DNA of 64,000 bases, taken from NCBI RefSeq assembly GCF_900104445.1, contig NZ_FNJI01000025.1:1-64000 (forward strand), given 5' to 3'. The notes under the pieces were generated by a model, which was given only the letters and a program-made list of their open reading frames with translations, ran no database searches and had not been told where the DNA came from. Position numbers and translations under genes: made by a program. This DNA comes from Desulforhopalus singaporensis (GTDB lineage Bacteria; Desulfobacterota; Desulfobulbia; Desulfobulbales; Desulfocapsaceae). Shown one piece after another: positions 38,072-46,352 of this stretch. Positions within the stretch are counted from its first letter, which is position 1, and the number at the start of each line of letters is the position of its first letter.

Positions 38072-38211
38072 GGCTGTTTTCAAGGTACCCCCATACTCAC
38101 AGAAAGCACTGGGACGAGCAGGGCGGAAAAACAGCCCGTTTATTCCAGAAAAGAGCCCTGTGCTCGTGAAGTCAGGCTGCAGTCGGTCCATCTGTGTCCT
38201 GGCGTTAGGAC
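38072..38211 (+). promoter_or_regulatory. Structured leader of acsV with pseudoknot-like pairing and sequestered ribosome site
   Basis: GGCTGTTTT (38072-38080) pairs over 9 bp with AAAACAGCC (38128-38136). ACGAGCAGGGC (38114-38124) pairs with GCCCTGTGCTCGT (38155-38167, a 2-base bulge). The second helix encloses the 3' arm of the first, a pseudoknot topology. Just before the gene, GTCCT (38196-38200) pairs with AGGAC (38207-38211), hiding the AGGA ribosome site seven bases before ATG. The design resembles a translation-controlling riboswitch. No B12-box is seen, so it is not an ordinary cobalamin riboswitch. Confidence 0.5.
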
Positions 38212-38217
38212 ATCTTC

Positions 38218-40158
38218 ATGAAAGAATGTAATGTCACATTTTTGCCTCATGACAGAAAGATAACTGTTGCTGAGGGAGAAAGTCTTATCCGCGCCGCGCT
38301 TCAGGCGGGCGTGCACATCAATGCTTCCTGCGGCGGAGAGGGTGTTTGCGGGAAATGTCGGGTTCATGTTGAACAGGGTCTTGTCCAGGACGGCAAATCA
38401 GAAAGAATAAAGCAGGAAGAGCTGGACAGCGGCGTCCGCCTTGCCTGTCGGGCGAAGGTTACGGGCGATGTCGTAGTGAGGGTCCCGGTTGAGTCCTCGG
38501 TTGATAAAAGCGTGATGAATCTGCAGGCGACTCCGCGGAGAACAGCCAGGATTCAGCAGATGGACTTCGAGAACCTGAAGGAAGAGGGGCTGTTTATTCC
38601 CCCTGTCGAGAAAATCTATCTCAGGCTTCCCCCCCCCGACGCGCAGAACAACATGCCCGATGTTACCAGGCTGGTGGAGTATCTCAAGCTTGAAGCGGAC
38701 GAACACAAACTGGAGCTCACGCTGCCGGTTATGCGAAAACTGCCATCGGTGATGAGAGAAGAAAATTTCACTCTCACCCTCACCATGGTCAGGCCGGTGC
38801 GCAAAAACGGCAAAAACATCATTCTCAACGTGCAGCCAGGGGACAGGTCCGGGTCGAATTACGCCATAGCAATGGACATCGGAACCACCACCATCTACGG
38901 CCAGCTGATTGATCTGACCACCGGTCAGTGCCTTGCCGAGGCTGGTGACTTCAATGGCCAGATAAGTTATGGGGAAGATGTTATCACCCGCATTATTTAC
39001 GCGGAAAAAGCGGGCGGTCTCGAAAAATTGCAGGAAGTGGTCGTCGCCACGATCAACAGCGTTATTGAAAAGATCATCAGAAAGTCAAGTATTGACAGGG
39101 AAGACATCTCAACCATTACCTTTTCCGGCAATACCACCATGACCCAGCTGTTTCTCGCCATCGACCCGAGAAACATCAGGCGGGCACCCTATGTCCCCAC
39201 CGCCACTCTCTATCCGCCGTTCAGGGCTGCGGAAATCGGGGTGTCCATCAACGAGCATGCAATCGCGCTGCTGTACCCCCAGGTGTCAAGCTTTGTCGGT
39301 GGCGATATTGTCGCTGGAATCATGGGGTCGGGTATGTATCGTGACGAGGAGTTGACCCTGTTTCTTGATATCGGAACAAATGCCGAACTGGTGGTCGGCA
39401 ATAAAGACTGGCTCGCCTGTACCGCCTGTTCTGCAGGCCCAGCATTTGAAGGCGGTGGGATCGAGTTCGGCATGAGGGCTGCAAAGGGCGCCATTGAAGA
39501 TTTTTCCATCGATCCGATCACCTATGAGCCCATGATTTTTACCATCGGCGATGTACGCCCCAAGGGGATCTGCGGGTCAGGGCTGATAACCATGGCAGCG
39601 GTTATGTTCGAGATGGGTGTCATCAACAATCGCGGCAAATTCAACCGCGAACATGGGACGCCGAGGATCCGAAAGACAAATGGTATCTGGGAGTATGTCG
39701 TGGTGTGGAAGGATGCGACCCAGATCAACCGGGATATCGTGCTGACGGAGCCGGATCTGGACAATCTGATCAGGGCCAAGGGAGCCATTTACAGCGGCTG
39801 CATGACGCTGCTTGAAGAGGTTGGGTTGGCTATGGACATGGTCGAGAGGATCATTCTGGCCGGCGGGTTCGGCAGTTATATAGACCTGGAAAAAGCGATG
39901 ACTATCGGGTTGCTTCCCGAGATAGATCCTGAAAAGGTGACATTCATCGGCAACGGCTCCTTGATGGGGGCCCGGATGAGTTCTCTGACTAACAGGATTC
40001 GCCGAGACGTGGTCTCGGTCACCCAGAGGATGACGAATTTCGAACTGTCGGAAACGCCATCGTACATGGATAACTACATTGCGGCTATGTTTCTGCCGCA
40101 TACCGAAATTGAAAAATTTCCTAGACTAAAAATGAGAATGGAGGCGCGGAAGAATTAA
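38218..40158 (+). CDS. acsV: Reductive activator of the corrinoid Fe-S protein (RACo, AcsV)
   Basis: A 646-residue ATP-dependent protein that returns inactive Co(II) corrinoid Fe-S protein to Co(I), keeping methyl transfer to acetyl-CoA synthase going. The N-terminal [2Fe-2S] domain has C38, C44, C47 and C77 (CGGEGVCGKC plus LAC). A linker follows, then an ASKHA ATPase fold: AMDIGTTTIYGQLIDL, GNTTMTQLFLAID, LFLDIGTNAELVVGNKDW and LAGGFGSYIDLEKAMTIGLLP. The length agrees with RACo from carboxydotrophs. It is the first gene of the acs operon and lies behind a structured leader. ATG at 38218 sits seven bases after AGGA. Confidence 0.93.
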   Translation: MKECNVTFLPHDRKITVAEGESLIRAALQAGVHINASCGGEGVCGKCRVHVEQGLVQDGKSERIKQEELDSGVRLACRAKVTGDVVVRVPVESSVDKSVMNLQATPRRTARIQQMDFENLKEEGLFIPPVEKIYLRLPPPDAQNNMPDVTRLVEYLKLEADEHKLELTLPVMRKLPSVMREENFTLTLTMVRPVRKNGKNIILNVQPGDRSGSNYAIAMDIGTTTIYGQLIDLTTGQCLAEAGDFNGQISYGEDVITRIIYAEKAGGLEKLQEVVVATINSVIEKIIRKSSIDREDISTITFSGNTTMTQLFLAIDPRNIRRAPYVPTATLYPPFRAAEIGVSINEHAIALLYPQVSSFVGGDIVAGIMGSGMYRDEELTLFLDIGTNAELVVGNKDWLACTACSAGPAFEGGGIEFGMRAAKGAIEDFSIDPITYEPMIFTIGDVRPKGICGSGLITMAAVMFEMGVINNRGKFNREHGTPRIRKTNGIWEYVVVWKDATQINRDIVLTEPDLDNLIRAKGAIYSGCMTLLEEVGLAMDMVERIILAGGFGSYIDLEKAMTIGLLPEIDPEKVTFIGNGSLMGARMSSLTNRIRRDVVSVTQRMTNFELSETPSYMDNYIAAMFLPHTEIEKFPRLKMRMEARKN

Positions 40159-40265
40159 GAATAAAAGAAATAACTTGTGCTTTATTTGCTTTATTTAACT
40201 GAATTTGCTTCAGCTATGCGCATAGATGTTTGTGCTTCTACTAGTAAAATTCGTATAGAAAAGGG

Positions 40266-40299
40266 GAGGTTACCAGAAGTATCGGTTACGGATAACCTC
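40266..40299 (+). other. Stem-loop upstream of acsD
   Basis: GAGGTTA (40266-40272) pairs with TAACCTC (40293-40299), enclosing a 20-base loop, between acsV and acsD. It may stabilise the acsD message end or mark a processing point. No T-run follows, so it is not a terminator. Confidence 0.5.
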
Positions 40300-40334
40300 T
40301 AGGAGAATAATTACTCACCAGTAAGGAGGCAAAA

Positions 40335-41891
40335 GTGGGATTTGAATTGAATAAGGAATCCTATAGCGGCGGCATTAAAGCAATTTCCATAGGAAAAGGT
40401 GATTCTGCCATAACCGTGGGTGGGGAAAGCTGTTATCCCTTCCACACCTTTGAAGGTGACATGCCCAACAAGCCGGTAGTGGCCATGGAAATATGGGACA
40501 TGGAGCCGGAGGATTGGCCGGAGCCCGTCATGGCCCACTTTAAGGATGTCGTAGCAGATCCGGCAGCCTGGGCTAAAAAATGCGTAGATGATTTCAGTGC
40601 GGACGCGATAGTCGTTCAGCTGAAGTCAATAGATCCAAACGATAAAGACGCCAGTGGCCAGTCCGCCGCCGAGACCGTGAAGAAAGTTCTGGCAGCGGTA
40701 AACGTCCCGGTCATCGTGTGGGGATGCGCCAACCCGTCCAAAGATGAAGAAGTCCTGAAAATTATCGCCGAAGCATGCCAGGGAGACAATCTGGTGCTCG
40801 GTCCTGTCGAAGAAGCCAACTACAAAGGCATCGGAGCGGCGGCAATGGGTTACGGCCATGCTGTTATCGCCTCATCGCCGATTGATGTAAACCTTGCCAA
40901 GCAGATCAATATCCTGCTGGAAAACCTGGGAATGCCCATGGACAGACTGCTGGTTGACCCGACTACCGGCGGACTCGGTTACGGACTGGAGTATACCTAT
41001 TCGGTGATGGAGCGTCTTTCTATGGCGGCCATGGTCCAGGGCGACGATAAGCTTCAGTTCCCCATGATCAACAACCTTGGGAATGAAGTGTGGAAATGCA
41101 AGGAAGCCAAACAGACCCTCAAAGAAGCCGAAGTGTTAGGCGATCCGGAAAAGCGCGGCATAATGATGGAAGCGATTGGCGCCATTTCATACCTGATGAG
41201 CGGGTCCAATATTCTCGTCATGCGTCATCCCGAAGCAATCAGGATGACCAAGGAGTATATCGACGCTCTGACCGACGGCGGATCTCTTCAGGACTCCAAG
41301 CCGATCCTGAAAGTAATGGAAGAGGTCTCTGTCGATTTCGCCGCCCTTGCTCCACCGGTCGACCTGACCATAGCGGAGGAAAAGAAAGCCGAACCGGCCA
41401 AGAAAGCAGCACCTGCCAAGAAAGAAGCTGCTAAACCGGCGCCTGCCCCCAAAGCTGAGAAGGTTGCACCGCCAAAAGAGGAAGTCAAGGCGGAGGCTAA
41501 GCCGGAACCCGCAGTAGACCAGGAAGCTCAGGCAAAAGCTGACGCTGAAGCAAAGGTCAAGGCTGAAGCGGATGCAAAAGCAAAAGCTGAAGCGGATGAA
41601 AAAGCCAAAGCGGAGGCCGAAGCAAAAGCCAAAGCGGATGCCGAAGCAAAAGCAAAAGCTGACGCCGAAGCCAAGGCAAAAGCTGAAGCGGATGCCCTGA
41701 AAGCTGATGCCGAGCGAAGGGAAGAAGAGGAAAAAGCCCTGAGAAGACTGAGAGCCCAGGCAAGGGCCGCAGCCGAGGATGCGGTTGTTTCTGCTTCTGC
41801 AGTTGAAGAGACCGTGACGGCGGCTGCTGTGCAGAAGACGGACCAGGAAAAGATCATCGAAATGCTCGATAGATTCCATAAGAGAAAGTAG
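40335..41891 (+). CDS. acsD: Corrinoid Fe-S protein small subunit (AcsD) with a long coiled tail
   Basis: The small subunit of CFeSP, which with AcsC shuttles the methyl group from methyl-THF to acetyl-CoA synthase. Residues 1-345 are the family core (EWDMEPEDWPEPV-type, SAAETVKKVLAAVNVPVIVWG, LGPVEEANYKGIGAAAMGYGHAVIASSPIDVN, LVDPTTGGLGYGLEYTYSV). Unusually, 170 extra residues follow: an AKP-rich linker (348-400), a TolA-like KA/AEAKAKAEAD heptad region (about 400-460), and a basic helix ending RFHKRK. Typical AcsD has only about 310 residues. GTG at 40335 sits after AAGGAGGC. Confidence 0.92.
   Translation: MGFELNKESYSGGIKAISIGKGDSAITVGGESCYPFHTFEGDMPNKPVVAMEIWDMEPEDWPEPVMAHFKDVVADPAAWAKKCVDDFSADAIVVQLKSIDPNDKDASGQSAAETVKKVLAAVNVPVIVWGCANPSKDEEVLKIIAEACQGDNLVLGPVEEANYKGIGAAAMGYGHAVIASSPIDVNLAKQINILLENLGMPMDRLLVDPTTGGLGYGLEYTYSVMERLSMAAMVQGDDKLQFPMINNLGNEVWKCKEAKQTLKEAEVLGDPEKRGIMMEAIGAISYLMSGSNILVMRHPEAIRMTKEYIDALTDGGSLQDSKPILKVMEEVSVDFAALAPPVDLTIAEEKKAEPAKKAAPAKKEAAKPAPAPKAEKVAPPKEEVKAEAKPEPAVDQEAQAKADAEAKVKAEADAKAKAEADEKAKAEAEAKAKADAEAKAKADAEAKAKAEADALKADAERREEEEKALRRLRAQARAAAEDAVVSASAVEETVTAAAVQKTDQEKIIEMLDRFHKRK
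41530..41705 (+). repeat. Degenerate tandem repeat in acsD (Ala/Lys/Glu codons)
   Basis: Imperfect repeats built from GAAGCAAAAGCC-like units (Glu-Ala-Lys-Ala and Ala-Asp-Ala variants) encode the alanine/lysine/glutamate-rich tail of AcsD. Codon usage varies between repeats (GCA/GCC/GCT), so it is not a recent duplication. It is coding sequence, not a CRISPR or satellite. Confidence 0.8.
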
Positions 41892-41975
41892 AAGCGACTT
41901 ATCTCTTCGCACGACAAATGAAGTGAGCTTTGAGATAGAACTTATCTCAGAAATTAAATGAGGAGGAACCTCGAA

Positions 41976-44000
41976 ATGGCAGAAGTAAAAGCAAAAGCAA
42001 AAGCTGCTAAATTAGCAGACCCGATGGAAGCGTCTATCGAGCCGTCAACTCAGGAAATGATTCGCAGAGCGCAGCAGCTGAATATTGAAACCGTCTTCGA
42101 CAGAGCGGTTACCATGAAGCCTTGTGCCATAGGACTTCAGGGCATATGCTGTAAAAATTGTGCAATGGGCCCCTGCCGCCTGCCGCTGCCCAAGGACGGA
42201 ATCCAGGGCGAAGACACCCGTAAAGGACTTTGCGGCGCCACTGCAAATACCATCTGTGCCAGAAACTTCGCTCGTATGATAGCCGCTGGAGCTGCAGCGC
42301 ATTCCGACCATGGAAGAAACGTTGCTCTCACATTCCTTGAAGCTGCCAAAGGCACGACCAAAGATTACAAGATAAAGGATCCCGCCAAGTTGATCCAGAT
42401 CGCGCCCTATTTCGGCGTGGCAACCACCGTTGAAGAAGACGGCGTGGTAAAAGACAGAGATCTCCAGGAAATCGCTCTGGCTGTAGCGAAAAAAGCGGTC
42501 AACGAATGGGGTAAGCCGTCAGGAACCCTCGATTATCTCAAGCGTGCTCCGCAGCCGCTGCAGGACAAGTGGATCGAGGAAGGGGTTATGCCGCGAAACG
42601 TCGACCGTGAAATTGTCGAGATTATGCACCGGACCCATATGGGCGTCGACCAGGACTATAAAAACCTGATGAAGCAGGGAACCCGTGCTTCACTGGCCGA
42701 CGGCTGGGGTGGCTCCATGATCGGTACCGATCTTCAGGACGTGATGTTCGGAACTCCGTCACCGCTCCAGGCAGAGGCCAACCTCGGGGTCATGAAGGAA
42801 GACCATGTCAATATTATCGTTCACGGTCATGAACCGCTCCTTTCGGAGATGATCGTTGCCGCAGCCCAGTCCCAGGAACTGATCAGCTACGCCAAGGAAA
42901 AAGGCGCCAAGGGTATTCAGCTCGGGGGTATCTGCTGTACCGCCAACGAAATACTTCAGCGCCACGGTGTACCGCCGGCAGGAACCTTTCTCCAGCAGGA
43001 GCTGGCGATTATAACCGGCGCGTGTGACGCGATGATCGTCGACGTACAGTGCATCTTCCAGAACCTGGCGAACGTGGCGAAATGTTTCCATACCAAGCTT
43101 ATCACCACTCACCCCATCGCCAAGATGGAGCAGGACAACGTCATTCATATTGAGTTTGACGAACACCATGCGATGGAAGACGCCGTTCGCATCGTCAAGA
43201 TGGCTATCGACAACTACGCCAATCGCGGTGCGGAGGTTATCATCCCAAGACACAAGACGACTCAGATCGCCGGTTTTGGAGTCGAGTCCATCAAATATCA
43301 CCTGGGCGGAGCCTTTCGCGGCGACTACTACACCCTCAATGACAACATCATCAACGGCCGTATCCGCGGTATAGCCGGCGTCGTGGGCTGTAACAACGCC
43401 CGTACCAAACACAATGAGGAGCATATTACCCTCATCAAGGAGCTTATTAAAAACGACGTTATCGTTTTGACCACCGGCTGCAGCGCTATCGCTGCCGGAA
43501 TCCACGGGCTGCTGACTCCCGAGTCTGCGGCGGTACATTGCGGACCTGGTCTTGCCGAGGTTTGTGAGACTGTCGGTATCCCACCGGTTCTTCATCTGGG
43601 ATCCTGTGTCGACAACAGCCGGATTCTGCTGGCGGCCACTGAGGTTGTAAAAGCCGGCGGACTGGGCAATGACATCTGCGATTTGCCGGCGGCAGGCTCT
43701 GCACCGGAATGGATGAGTGAAAAAGCGATATCCATCGGCCAATACTTTGTTGCTTCCGGTGTCTACACTGTGTTCGGATACCATATGCCGCTTGACGGCG
43801 CGCCTGAATTCAAGAACTACCTCTACAAAGAGATGGAAAAAATCTTTGGAGGGAAATGGGATTGCGAACCCGATCCAATAAAGCATGCGCATAAGATGAT
43901 TGCCCATATCGACAAGAAACGTGCGGAACTCGGCATCGACAAAGCTCGTGAGAGGGTTCTGATGGATATGGCCGACAGGCAGGCTCTTGGAGTGGAATAA
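41976..44000 (+). CDS. cooS: Carbon monoxide dehydrogenase catalytic subunit, ACS-associated
   Basis: CooS/AcsA (674 residues) interconverts CO and CO2 at a Ni-Fe-S C-cluster; here it would feed CO to the acetyl-CoA synthase encoded next. The D-cluster Cys50 and Cys58 and B-cluster Cys59, Cys62, Cys67 and Cys86 are all present. C-cluster ligands lie in HGHEPLLSEMI (His), GICCTANEI, VDVQCIFQN, VVGCNNAR, TTGCSAIAAG and LGSCVDNSRI. The ATG at 41976 is preferred (AGGAGGAAC upstream); an in-frame ATG at 41958 would put the ribosome site inside the gene. It sits between acsD and acsB, so CO tunnelling in a CODH/ACS complex is expected. Confidence 0.95.
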   Translation: MAEVKAKAKAAKLADPMEASIEPSTQEMIRRAQQLNIETVFDRAVTMKPCAIGLQGICCKNCAMGPCRLPLPKDGIQGEDTRKGLCGATANTICARNFARMIAAGAAAHSDHGRNVALTFLEAAKGTTKDYKIKDPAKLIQIAPYFGVATTVEEDGVVKDRDLQEIALAVAKKAVNEWGKPSGTLDYLKRAPQPLQDKWIEEGVMPRNVDREIVEIMHRTHMGVDQDYKNLMKQGTRASLADGWGGSMIGTDLQDVMFGTPSPLQAEANLGVMKEDHVNIIVHGHEPLLSEMIVAAAQSQELISYAKEKGAKGIQLGGICCTANEILQRHGVPPAGTFLQQELAIITGACDAMIVDVQCIFQNLANVAKCFHTKLITTHPIAKMEQDNVIHIEFDEHHAMEDAVRIVKMAIDNYANRGAEVIIPRHKTTQIAGFGVESIKYHLGGAFRGDYYTLNDNIINGRIRGIAGVVGCNNARTKHNEEHITLIKELIKNDVIVLTTGCSAIAAGIHGLLTPESAAVHCGPGLAEVCETVGIPPVLHLGSCVDNSRILLAATEVVKAGGLGNDICDLPAAGSAPEWMSEKAISIGQYFVASGVYTVFGYHMPLDGAPEFKNYLYKEMEKIFGGKWDCEPDPIKHAHKMIAHIDKKRAELGIDKARERVLMDMADRQALGVE

Positions 44001-44047
44001 TATAACTGGAATACTGTGATTACGAATCCCAAAGAAAGGAGTTAAGT

Positions 44048-46261
44048 ATGTCTCGATTAGTAGCATTCGCAGCTATCCAGGGCGGTTATAAAGTAGTTTC
44101 TCAAGTTGAAGGAGAACTTGAAAAGGCCCTGCAGAGTTATGATGCGTCAACCAAAATTGGATTTCCGAACACCGCATATTATCTTCCAGTTATCTATTCT
44201 CTTACTGGTATGAAGTGCGAGACCCTTGAAGACTTGAAAAAGCCGATGGCCTTTGCCCGGGGCTTGCTTCCCCCGCATATAAAGGGGTCAAATCATCTGC
44301 CGTATCTCGGACCGCTCCTTGATGCCGGTATGGCCGGTATTTTTGCCTATGAAGTAAAGGAAGCGCTCCGGATTCTCAAAGAGCCTGATTTCTACATCGC
44401 CCAGGAAGATCCGGATATCGATGCCGGTAAACTGTGGGTAGGGCCCGCCGATGACACCATCCTCAGAAAACGCGGGGTTGAGTTTGTCGACGGTTCCGCT
44501 CCCGGCTTTGCCGCTGTAGTCGGTGCCGCACCGGATGCTGAAACGGCTAAGATGATCGTCGAGGATTACCAGAAGAAGAGTCTGTATATCTTCTGCGCTG
44601 CAAACCATAACGGCAAAACCGTTATCGAACAGTGCCTCGAGGCCGGAATGCAGGTCGGATGGAATACCCGTATCGTACCGTTTGGGCCCGATATCTCTTC
44701 GGCCGTTTTTGCCCTTGGTTTTGCCAACCGCGCCGCCATGGCGTTTGGCGGAGTTCAGCCTGGCGATTATCGCAGGATGTTGATGTACAATAAAAACAGG
44801 ATCTTCGCCTTTGTAAACGCACTTGGCGATGTCGGCACGGAATGGGCGGTTGCCGCCGCCGGAGCGGTCAACTGGGGTTTCCCGACTCTGGCCGACACCG
44901 ATATTCCCGAGATTCTGCCCACCGGCATCTGTACTTACGAGCACGTTGTGGCAAACGTACCCCACGACGAGATCTGCCAGAAGTCCGTCGAGGTCAGGGG
45001 ACTCAAAATCAATATTACCGAAATCGATATTCCGCTCGCATTCGGTCCGGCGTTCGAGGGCGAGAGGGTTCGCGGCGGTGATCTGTTCGGTCAGATGGGC
45101 GGCAGCAAGACCCAGTGCACCGAGCTGGTGAAGATGGCTGAAATGAACGAGATCGAGGACGGCAAGGTGAACGTCATCGGACCGGATATCGCCGATATGA
45201 AGGAAGGTGACGTACTGCCCCTGGGAATCTATGTCCAGATTGCCGGTCGTGAGTTCCAGCCGGATTTCGAACCGATAATGGAACGCCAGATTCACCACTT
45301 GGTAAACTACATCCAGGGCATCATGCATATCGGTCAGCGCGACATATCCTGGGTAAGGGTGAGCAAGGCAGCTGTTGAAAAAGGATTCTCCCTGAAGGAT
45401 ATCGGCGTGGTTCTTCATGCTAAATTTCATCAGGAATTCCAGAAGATAGTTGATAAAGTTCAGGTAACGCTTTATACCGGTAAAGACGATGTCGACAAGT
45501 TAACCGCAACGGCAAGAGCCGAATACAAGAAGCGTGACGAGCGCGTTGACACCATGACCGACGAAGATGTTGACACCTTCTATTCCTGTAGTCTCTGTCA
45601 ATCTTTTGCGCCAAGCCATGTGTGCACGGTGAGCCCTGAAAGAACCGGACTCTGCGGTGCCTATAACTGGATGGACTGCAAGGCCTCTTTTGAGATCAAT
45701 CCCACCGGGCCGAACCAGCCGATCAAGAAAGGCAAGGTTCTTGATCAAAAACTCGGCCGCTTTGAAGGCGTAGATGCATTCATCAAGGGAGCCTCCAAGG
45801 GCGCCATTGATACCTACAACTTCTATTCCATGGTGCATGCGCCGATGACCACCTGCGGATGCTGTGAGTGTATCGCGGCAATGCTGCCGAGCTGCAACGG
45901 TATCATGACCGTGGGAAGGGATTACACCGGTGACACTCCTTCCGGAATGAAATTCACCACCCTGGCAGGTGTTATGGGGGGTGGTGCTTCCTCTCCGGGA
46001 TTTGTCGGCCATTCCAAGTTCAACATTACCCAGAAGAAGTTCATCCTCGGTGATGGCGGTCTGCTGAGAATGGTATGGATGCCGAAGATTGTAAAAGATG
46101 AAATCTATGACAGACTGAATGCCAGGGGCGCCGAAATGGGCGTTGAAAATTTCGCTGACTTGATAGCCGACGAGACCGTTGGCGTCACTGAAGAAGAGAT
46201 TTTGCCATGGCTCGAGGAAAAAGGGCATCCGGCGCTGAGCATGGAACCCCTGATTGGCTGA
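44048..46261 (+). CDS. acsB: Acetyl-CoA synthase (ACS) subunit
   Basis: AcsB (737 residues, bacterial full length) makes acetyl-CoA from CO, a methyl group on CFeSP and CoA. The A-cluster ligands are intact: C514, C517, C526 and C536 hold the 4Fe-4S cluster and bridge to the nickel (SCSLCQSFAPSHVC and GLCGAY), and Cys603-Gly604-Cys605 (TTCGCCECI) bind the distal nickel. These match the C506/C509/C518/C528 and C595/C597 pattern of the Moorella enzyme with an offset of eight. An N-terminal domain interacting with CODH (EALRILKEPDFYI, TGICTYEHVV) is present. A strong AAAGGAG site precedes the ATG. Confidence 0.96.
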   Translation: MSRLVAFAAIQGGYKVVSQVEGELEKALQSYDASTKIGFPNTAYYLPVIYSLTGMKCETLEDLKKPMAFARGLLPPHIKGSNHLPYLGPLLDAGMAGIFAYEVKEALRILKEPDFYIAQEDPDIDAGKLWVGPADDTILRKRGVEFVDGSAPGFAAVVGAAPDAETAKMIVEDYQKKSLYIFCAANHNGKTVIEQCLEAGMQVGWNTRIVPFGPDISSAVFALGFANRAAMAFGGVQPGDYRRMLMYNKNRIFAFVNALGDVGTEWAVAAAGAVNWGFPTLADTDIPEILPTGICTYEHVVANVPHDEICQKSVEVRGLKINITEIDIPLAFGPAFEGERVRGGDLFGQMGGSKTQCTELVKMAEMNEIEDGKVNVIGPDIADMKEGDVLPLGIYVQIAGREFQPDFEPIMERQIHHLVNYIQGIMHIGQRDISWVRVSKAAVEKGFSLKDIGVVLHAKFHQEFQKIVDKVQVTLYTGKDDVDKLTATARAEYKKRDERVDTMTDEDVDTFYSCSLCQSFAPSHVCTVSPERTGLCGAYNWMDCKASFEINPTGPNQPIKKGKVLDQKLGRFEGVDAFIKGASKGAIDTYNFYSMVHAPMTTCGCCECIAAMLPSCNGIMTVGRDYTGDTPSGMKFTTLAGVMGGGASSPGFVGHSKFNITQKKFILGDGGLLRMVWMPKIVKDEIYDRLNARGAEMGVENFADLIADETVGVTEEEILPWLEEKGHPALSMEPLIG

Positions 46262-46277
46262 TACATTATAGCCGGGC

Positions 46278-46328
46278 GCATGGCTTTACAGCAGAAACCC
46301 GTGGAGCCATGCATTTTCCGCTGTAAAA
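46278..46328 (+). other. Overlapping stems in the acsB-acsC spacer
   Basis: GCATGGC (46278-46284) pairs with GCCATGC (46306-46312). TTTACAGC (46285-46292), in the loop of that stem, pairs with GCTGTAAA (46320-46327), just before the acsC ribosome site. The order A-B-A'-B' makes the two stems either a pseudoknot or alternatives. It lies directly after the acsB stop. Confidence 0.5.
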
Positions 46329-46352
46329 GATATAGATAAGGAGACAACAGAA

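Noticed and set aside
38072-38217. Cobalamin riboswitch in the acsV leader
   Set aside because: No B12-box-like sequence is present, although a corrinoid signal would make sense.
41530-41705. Repeats in acsD as a CRISPR or satellite
   Set aside because: They are in frame, encode an Ala/Lys/Glu helix and vary in codon use. No spacers.
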